Source of the DNA: Leptobrachium leishanense
Taxonomy: Eukaryota; Chordata; Amphibia; Anura; Megophryidae
Direction: 5' to 3'
NCBI GenBank assembly: GCA_009667805.1
Contig: CM019066.1
Location: forward strand, 120,047,690 to 120,111,689
DNA: 64,000 bases
Shown: positions 58,248 through 64,000 of the stretch, piece by piece
Numbering within the stretch: the stretch's first letter is position 1
Layout of the letters: every line of letters starts with the position of its first letter
Program-made: the position numbers and the translations under genes
Notes under the pieces: generated by a model
Seen by the model: the letters and a program-made list of their open reading frames with translations, nothing else
Database searches by the model: none
Told to the model about the DNA's origin: nothing

Positions 58248-58450
58248 TGTTCATCTGGTACACGGGTCAGTGCACCCAAATATTGGGCCTTTGGTGCCGG
58301 CTAGTGCCTTGACACTGTATCCCCTCTGAGGTATTGTGGAAGAGTGCAGGGTTGGACCCCGCGGTCAAATATTGAAATGATATGCACCTGTCACATTCAA
58401 GTGCAGAAAAATTGTGTCTTAGTCGGTGGTGCACGACACCGAGAATCTAA

Positions 58451-58968
58451 GAGGGTTATCCAAAGAGATCCGAATTGTGGTCAAAAGGTAACTGAACAGT
58501 GAAATTCAGCATACGGTTACCTTCCTGGCCATTCGGCTATTAATAATTTTGGCGAATTGCCTGCACATACAGTGCCTGTTCGAGCGCAGTGAAATCCCCA
58601 TAGAGAAGCAATGCTTCGTCTATTCAGAAAACAAAAACCAGCAGTGAAAAGTTGCCGAAATGCCCTGCTGTTCGGTGGTTTCATTCGGCAGGTTTATTCA
58701 GGAAAATCCCATAGGCTTCAATGTTAAAAATATTCCCGTTTTAATCCAATATCTAATAAACCGTTTATTATTATATTCTGCAGTAGAGTCTCTTAATTTT
58801 TAGATTTTTTTAGGATCTTTTAAGCATTTTTTGTAAAAAAAATTCACATAGTTTTTTTCATTTTTCTGTAACAGTCATTTTTATTATCAGTCATTCATTG
58901 TATGTTATGTGTAAATTCCAGACATTTTCGTTCAGTAGTTTTTTTGCAACAGCGTTTCACTAACGGTC
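58451..58968. mobile_element. CAGGGTTATTCA-family element, left two thirds
   Basis: GAGGGTTATCCAAAGAGAT, then GTGCCTGTTCGAGCGCAGTG, AATATCTAATAAACCGTTTA and the T-rich centre as in 19374-19930. It stops inside GCGTTTCAC where TTCGAA-rich sequence begins. Confidence 0.8.
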
Positions 58969-59053
58969 GAACTTTTCGCGAACATCGAAAAAAATACGAA
59001 GTTCACCGAACTTTCGAACGGCCGATGTTCGATTCGAGCTCATGTTCGAATCG

Positions 59054-59715
59054 TACAAGAGGGGTGGGGTCACACCTATTCCCCGAATGCAACCACCAAA
59101 TGTATCCAGCCAGGAACATCTATAAAACATAAGAAAAAATATATGTCATCTGCGCTTTTCCCATTATACAGTGTGAAACAAAAGACAATTAGAGGCTTTG
59201 GTTTCTATTAATGTCCATTAAGAGTGTAAGCTCACCCGCCAACGTCAAGGCAGCTCTAGTGAGGGGTGAGTCCTATCCAAAAATGAAGCCACAGGCTGCT
59301 GTGTAGCGAACCATCATTGCTCACGCTGCTTTTCAGTCATGAGGTAAACTGGTGGGCTCATATTTATGCCCTCCCAGAAACAAATCCACATTGGGATCAA
59401 AAAAACAAAGACACGGAGCGGAACATGCTGCAATGATGACCTGGCTGGAGGTACAATAAAACATATATAGTACAAGAGGGGTGGGGTCGCCCCTATTCCC
59501 CGATGGGACGGCTGCAACCACCAAATGTATCCAGCCCAGCAACATGCATAAAACATAAGAAAAAATATATGTCATCTGCGCTTATTCCCATTATACCGTG
59601 TGAAACAAAATACAATTAGAGGCTTTGGTTTCTATTAATGGCCATTAAGTGTGTAAGCTAAGTTGGATTTGTTTCTGGGAGGGCATAAATATCAGCCCAC
59701 CGGTCTAGCTTTTTT
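59054..59715 (-). mobile_element. ~420-bp repeat family: dimer with inverted end (locus 3)
   Basis: Flanked by CTCATGTTCGAATCG (59039-59053) and CTCATGTTCGAATTG (59716-59730), 14 of 15 identical. TACAAGAGGGGTGGGGTC at 59054 recurs at 59471 (period 417). 59662-59704 (GGGAGGGCATAAATAT) is the inverted complement of 59352-59398. Same architecture as locus 2. Confidence 0.85.
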
Positions 59716-59787
59716 CTCATGTTCGAATTGAACCGGCAGCCCATTCCTACCGCGGACTGCAATAAAAGTGTGTAACATAAACTAAGG

Positions 59788-59927
59788 TAGGGCTGTCAAA
59801 CTCCCGACCCCCCAGATGTTGATGTCTACAATTCCCAGAATTCCTTCATTGCAATAGGTGGCCAGGGAATCATGGGAGTTGTAGTTCAGAAACATCTAGT
59901 GGACCAGAGTTTGAAAGTCCTGCTCTA
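59788..59927. mobile_element. hAT-like MITE
   Basis: TAGGGCTGTCAAACTC at the left, GAGTTTGAAAGTCCTGCT at the right, with further pairing (CAGATGTTGATGTCTACAAT / TTGTAGTTCAGAAACATCTA). CTAAGG lies directly outside both ends. Confidence 0.72.
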
Positions 59928-60621
59928 AGGTTAAAATAAGAGGTGGTCGCAGGGGGTTAGGAGGGTTTATTATTTAACTCCACTGGTTTTCTCACCCCTA
60001 TTCTTATCCTACAGTTTTAGTTTAACTGAATTAGAGAGTTAAAGTAACAGTTACAGATCACAGGCTCAAATATAGTATATTTGGAGATTTTTGGTCCATT
60101 CTTGTGTGTTCTAGCAAAGGAAGTTTAGATATTATGCACATTATCCAGTAAATAAACATGCCTCAGAGCAATTTGCACATATTAAACAGTTGCAAACATG
60201 ATAAGTATATTTGGATTTTGTATAATCACAGTTTAACAAAAAATGACAGTAATGTAAAAAAAACATATTTTGTGCAGAATAAATTATAAATTATCCATGA
60301 CTGCTTCTTTCAAAAAAACCAAGCAAATCATATTATCGTAATGAATAAATGGCAGCTCCCTTAGCGGCCTTCCAAAATCTACAAAATTACAAGTGACAAA
60401 GCAAAATAGCAGAACGTTAGAGCCTAAATGCTAATGCATCAAGCGTCAGGCAGTGAAAACCCTGATGTTGCTCATTTATTGCCCCAACAACAATAGGACA
60501 TTTCTAAATTTTTGGCAAGACAGCAGGAAATAGATGTGAAAAATGAGGAATGTGTTGTGTGCCCTATACAGGGATATAACCTTTCCATGGACGTATATGG
60601 AAGATTTTCATTTCTTCACTA
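59928..60621. other. No recognised gene or element
   Basis: AT-rich, repeat-poor. Confidence 0.5.
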
Positions 60622-61476
60622 GAGGGGTTGAGACGAACTGGCCCCGAAATTGCACCGAACAGTGATTTTCCCAGTATGGCGCAATTTTGGGGCCATTCAG
60701 CTATCCAAAATCCAATCCAAATATTGGTGAATTGCCAGCCAAATACAGGATCTTCAGCAGCAGTGAAATCCCCCATAGAGAAGCAATGGTTAATCTATTC
60801 AGAGAACACCGAACAGCAGAGAAATGTCAGTGAAATGCCCTGATTTAACGTGGTTTCATTCCACAGGTTGAATCAGGCGAATCCTATAGGCTTTGATGTT
60901 AAAAATATTACCGTTTTCCTACAATATCTATTAAACCGTTTATTCTTTTAATTTGAAAGAAAAATACTCTTTATTTATTTTTTTAGGCATTTTTCGGGAA
61001 AAAAAATTTCCGTCTTTCTTTTTTTTAAAAAACAGCGTTTTATTTTTCGGTAGCAGAAATTTTTTATTATTCATAGGACCTTATATGTTAATTATAGACA
61101 TTTTCATCCACTAGTTTTTTTGCAAACAGCTGTTAAAATTTTGAAAGTTTCAAGAGTTTATATTTGTTTTAAGCCGTTCATTGGCTTGTCAGCTTTATAC
61201 GGCGACTAGTCAGCGCACTGGCTGGCGTTGTGTTCGGCGGATCATCGGATTTTTTCAGATGGTTTTAGGCGGCTTATTAGATCGGATACGATAATTTCGA
61301 AGGTTTTGTGGGGGGGGGGTTTTCTTTCAATTTTGTGGCGGATTTTCCCTGTACTTCGGAGACCCTGCTTTGAATGCCGAGTTCACCTCAGGGTGAGGAA
61401 TTTGATTCCCGGAAGTGCAGGGAACAAAAGAGCACCGAAATGCCAGTTGAATTTCGGTGCTCTTTGAATAACCCTG
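60622..61476. mobile_element. CAGGGTTATTCA-family element, degenerate left end
   Basis: The right end GGTGCTCTTTGAATAACCCTG is typical. Internal blocks include TTCAGAGAACACCGAACAGC, TTAAAAATATTACCGTTTT and AAACCGTTTATTCTTTTA. The left end near 60622 (GAGGGGTTGAGACGAACT) is diverged. Confidence 0.72.
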
Positions 61477-61763
61477 TAATAAATCTACTTGAATTGTTAG
61501 TGTTTCCTGATAGGGATATGGTGATGGGTGTGCCCAGAGGATGTTTCTTTTTAAAAAAGTAGGATAAAAGATTTGTAAGACGGATCTATCTATTCTTCAC
61601 ATTTCCTTCTACCAGGCATTGTTGAGTAAAGGGGGTTTGAAGTCATGACAACCCTATTCCATAGCTGAATTCTTTTCCAATCCATCTGAGATTGTCTGCT
61701 TTTCTTCATATAACCAATTTCACAGCATATCACTGATAACTATTGGTTTCAATGAAATGTTAG

Positions 61764-62069
61764 AACAGCAGAATCAAATTCAAACTACTCACCCTGACCT
61801 ACAAAACGCTCACTAACACCGCTCCTCACTACCTGTCCTCACTAATCACCAAATACACCCCAGCGCATCCCCTACGATCCAACAATGACCTGCGCCTGGC
61901 ATCCTCCATCATTACCTCTTCACATGCCAGATTGCAGGACTTTTCTCGTGCGGCGCCGACCCTATGGAACGCTCTTCCTCGCAATATCAGACTGTCCCCA
62001 AATCTAGCTTCATTTAAACGCTCCATAAAGACCCTTCTATTTAGGGAAGCCGACCACCTGACTCCGTAA
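61764..62069 (+). pseudogene. LINE reverse transcriptase C-terminus, 101 codons open
   Basis: Reads SRIKFKLLTLTYKTLTNTAP, then HYLSSLITKYTPAHPLRSNN, SRAAPTLWNALPRNIRLSPN and FKRSIKTLLFREADHLTP to a natural TAA at 62067. This is the conserved end of L2/Rex1-type ORF2 proteins. Catalytic blocks are absent because the copy is 5'-truncated. The frame is undamaged, so the copy is fairly young. Confidence 0.9.
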
Positions 62070-62337
62070 CAAGACATCCGACCGAACCAAAAACAGTCCT
62101 CACCTCTCCCTGCATTAACTCATCACTGCAGCCCCCCCCCTCCTGTTTCTAATCCCCTCACCCATCTAGATTGTAAATTCCCACGGGAATAGGGCCCTCA
62201 TATCCTCATGTATCTTGCTGGCAGGAATACTGACCTGTCTTCTGTATGTATTGTAGAATTTTCCTGTCTTTACCATTACACCTTGTACAGCGCTGCGGAA
62301 TGTGTTGGTGCTTAATAAATAATAATAATAATAATAA
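61764..62337 (+). mobile_element. L2-like LINE, 5'-truncated
   Basis: Open frame to 62069, then a 3' UTR (GGGAATAGGGCCCTCATATC, GTACAGCGCTGCGGAATGTG) and an (AAT)n tail at 62317-62337. The same UTR occurs in minus sense at 24495, 36165 and 39614. Confidence 0.9.
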
Positions 62338-62397
62338 AGTAAATAAAATTCAGCAGCTGTATTAAATTTGTATTTAAAACATAAATAAAAATACATT

Positions 62398-62755
62398 CAG
62401 GGTTATTCAGAGAAAGGTGAAAACCAGGAGAACTGGCAGGAGAAGAGAACAAGCTAGATCACTAGCAGCGTTATTCAGAGAGAGGTGAAAAGCAGGAGAA
62501 TGACTGGAGAATGGAAAATTCTAGGTCAAAAATAGCCAATTTTGAAAGTGAGATAAATGGGGCAATTTTTCTGGTTTGGGTATTTTGACCTAGAATTTTC
62601 ACTTCTCCAGTCATTCTCCTGCTTTTCACCTCTGTCTGAATAACCCTGATAGCCTATTTGGAAAGTGAGATGAATGGGAGAATTTTTCTGGTTTGGGTAT
62701 TTTGACCTAGAATTTTCACTTCTCCAGTCATTCTCCTGCTTTTCTCTGAATAACC
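62398..62755. mobile_element. Palindromic MITE with CAGGGTTATTCAGAGA ends
   Basis: CAGGGTTATTCAGAGAAAGG at the left; TTTTCTCTGAATAACC at the right. A second pair of ends lies inside (GCGTTATTCAGAGAGAGG at 62468, CTGTCTGAATAACCCTGA at 62632), and the block GGTTTGGGTATTTTGACCTA occurs at 62573 and 62690. It looks like a partial tandem duplication of a shorter foldback element. Confidence 0.75.
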
Positions 62756-62760
62756 TAACC

Positions 62761-64000
62761 AACTACTAATAAGGAAAGTCCACCAGGCATGCCCGAAGCC
62801 AAAACTATACAATGCAGGCCTTTAGTTTAATTTAAAATATGAGATATATTTCTTATATTGAACAAATACAAGGTTTATGAGCGTGCTGAGAAAAGGCAAC
62901 AACATTAATGGCCTGCTCTTCAGTGAGTCCATGTTCAGGCCTCATAAGGATTTACCTTGCTGGTGCCATTACAGAGAAGATGCTACCACATGCAAATCAG
63001 ACTGCTGTCACCCAGAAAAGGTGGCCAGAAGTGAAATTTCAAAAGGACAGGTGTTTAGAGGGTATGCAGATGCAGACCCTTTGTTTGAGGTGCCTAGAGA
63101 GGTATAGCTACAGTATACCATCCTGCCGAGTGAACAAATCCGAAATGATTGTCAGGAGTTGCTGCATCTCTCATGCAGAGAAGACTTCCTTGGCATTTCA
63201 GTTCTGGTCATCCTTTTTGGTGATAGCAGTTTTATTGCATGTGGTATAGTCTTTTCTGTAATGGCATCATTAAGCTAAAACCGTATGAGATCTGATATAG
63301 AACGCCAGTAGTGCTGCTTCTTTTCCTCACGTATCTCATAATTTTGTTATACAGTATATATTATTGTCTGGCAAGACCATAAAAGGTATAGCTACATTAG
63401 AATGTTGCATTAAAAACAAAACGTTGTCTTTACAGAGCTGATCTTAAGGTTGATTGACAGAGGTGTACATTGTATTTCTAATGATACAGGGTACATTTTA
63501 CCCCCCTCAATATATGTGTGGGGTACCTTAATTTAGGATTAAGAAAACTTAGTGGTAGTGGTACCTACCTACTAGGTGTGGAGTACTGATAAGTTTCATC
63601 AACCTCGAGACTTGAAATTTTGAGTAAAATTATGTCAGTCTCACTGTGAATATCTGGAATATGTTTTGATTTAAAGATTGACTTGCTGTATATTTGATTT
63701 ACTGTATAAAAAAAATCACTAAATTCAACATTCAGTATTGACGTCACTAGTATAACCATTTTCAATCTGTTTATAAGCATATTTTCTACAGAATAGGTTT
63801 TTTTTATTTCTCAGTTTATATTACATAATCTGTGGAGCATTAATTCCTGAGGCATTAAAAATGTCCAGTGGGAATACCCCGAATGTATATTCCAGATGTT
63901 CACTGTTGGCCATAAATATAATGTTTACCCACAGAAAATTTAAAGTGTTTACATGCTCCCAATAACCTGATTAAAATATAACCTGCTAAATGGAACTTTA
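62761..64000. other. Unassigned; copy of a dispersed repeat at 63171-63330
   Basis: 63171-63330 pairs with 7468-7620. The region before it (62880-63170) may be part of the same old element but has no recognised domain. The last 600 bp are AT-rich with nothing seen. Confidence 0.45.

Larger units (their letters stand above)
57229..59748. mobile_element. Tentative composite element with TAGGATGGGCCGAAC ends
   Basis: The left end TAGGATGGGCCGAAC and the complemented right end TAGGAATGGGCTGCCGG are similar, and both are followed by TTCGAA-rich words (57240-57345; 58965-59053 and 59716-59735). Everything between is insertions of other families. The flanking 8 bp agree at only 5 positions, so unity of the element is not proved. 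Confidence 0.4.

Noticed and set aside
59054..59715. Hammerhead ribozyme in the ~420-bp dimers
   Set aside because: I looked for CTGANGA with GAAA in both directions in all three loci. Only near misses exist (for example CTGGTGG ... GAAAC around a simple palindrome), and they are not conserved between loci.
57229..59748. A single hAT element spanning the whole nest
   Set aside because: Terminal sequences are similar but the flanking 8 bp match at only 5 positions; kept only as a tentative entry.

Overview
The window looks like intergenic DNA from a vertebrate with a large, transposon-rich genome, most probably an anuran amphibian. That assignment is an inference from the repeat mix: Tc1 with IR/DR ends, a CR1 LINE with an 8-bp tail repeat, L2-like LINE ends with (AAT)n tails, and very many hAT, TTAA-type and Harbinger-type miniature elements. 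I found no exon of a host gene, no tRNA or rRNA gene and nothing prokaryotic. The only recognisable protein-coding sequence belongs to mobile elements, and all of it is damaged.

Layout. 127-5979: a Tc1/mariner element with a frameshifted DD34E transposase; a nearly full-length, young CR1 LINE (1635-5890) sits in its right inverted repeat and carries an esterase-type ORF1 and an endonuclease/reverse transcriptase ORF2. 6.1-10 kb: an old LINE tail, a hAT MITE, a TTAA-flanked element built from a chain of hairpins, and a hAT element with an internal degenerate array. 13.7-16.6 kb: a tandem repeat of about 397 bp that carries a complete type I hammerhead ribozyme on the minus strand (13922-13971), later split by two transposons. 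17.4-25.4 kb: array-bearing hAT element, TTAA elements nested in one another, a solo LTR, and a Harbinger-like element inside a hAT MITE. 27.3-33.6 kb: a third array-bearing hAT element, Harbinger-like and Tigger-like elements, and a dimer of a ~420-bp repeat. 33.6-38.1 kb is mostly repeat-poor. 38.1-48.7 kb: a second hairpin-chain element, a LINE fragment split from its flank by a hAT element with a 40-bp minisatellite, and a 3-bp-TSD element that received two retroposition-like insertions. 50-54.6 kb: CpG-rich Harbinger-like elements. 57.2-62.8 kb: a dense nest of fragments of the same families and an L2-like LINE end. The rest is AT-rich sequence in which I recognise nothing.

The most interesting signal is the hammerhead ribozyme in the ~397-bp tandem unit: this is the architecture of retrozymes or of Penelope-like retroelement pseudo-LTRs. 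A second family of ~420-bp dimers (32.6, 44.4 and 59.1 kb), with 15-16-bp target duplications and inverted ends at two of the three sites, has a similar architecture but no ribozyme that I could see. Also notable are the hairpin-chain TTAA elements and the hAT elements that share internal minisatellite modules while differing in their ends.

All boundaries come from reading terminal repeats and target-site duplications by eye; family names are from motif recognition, not from a database search.
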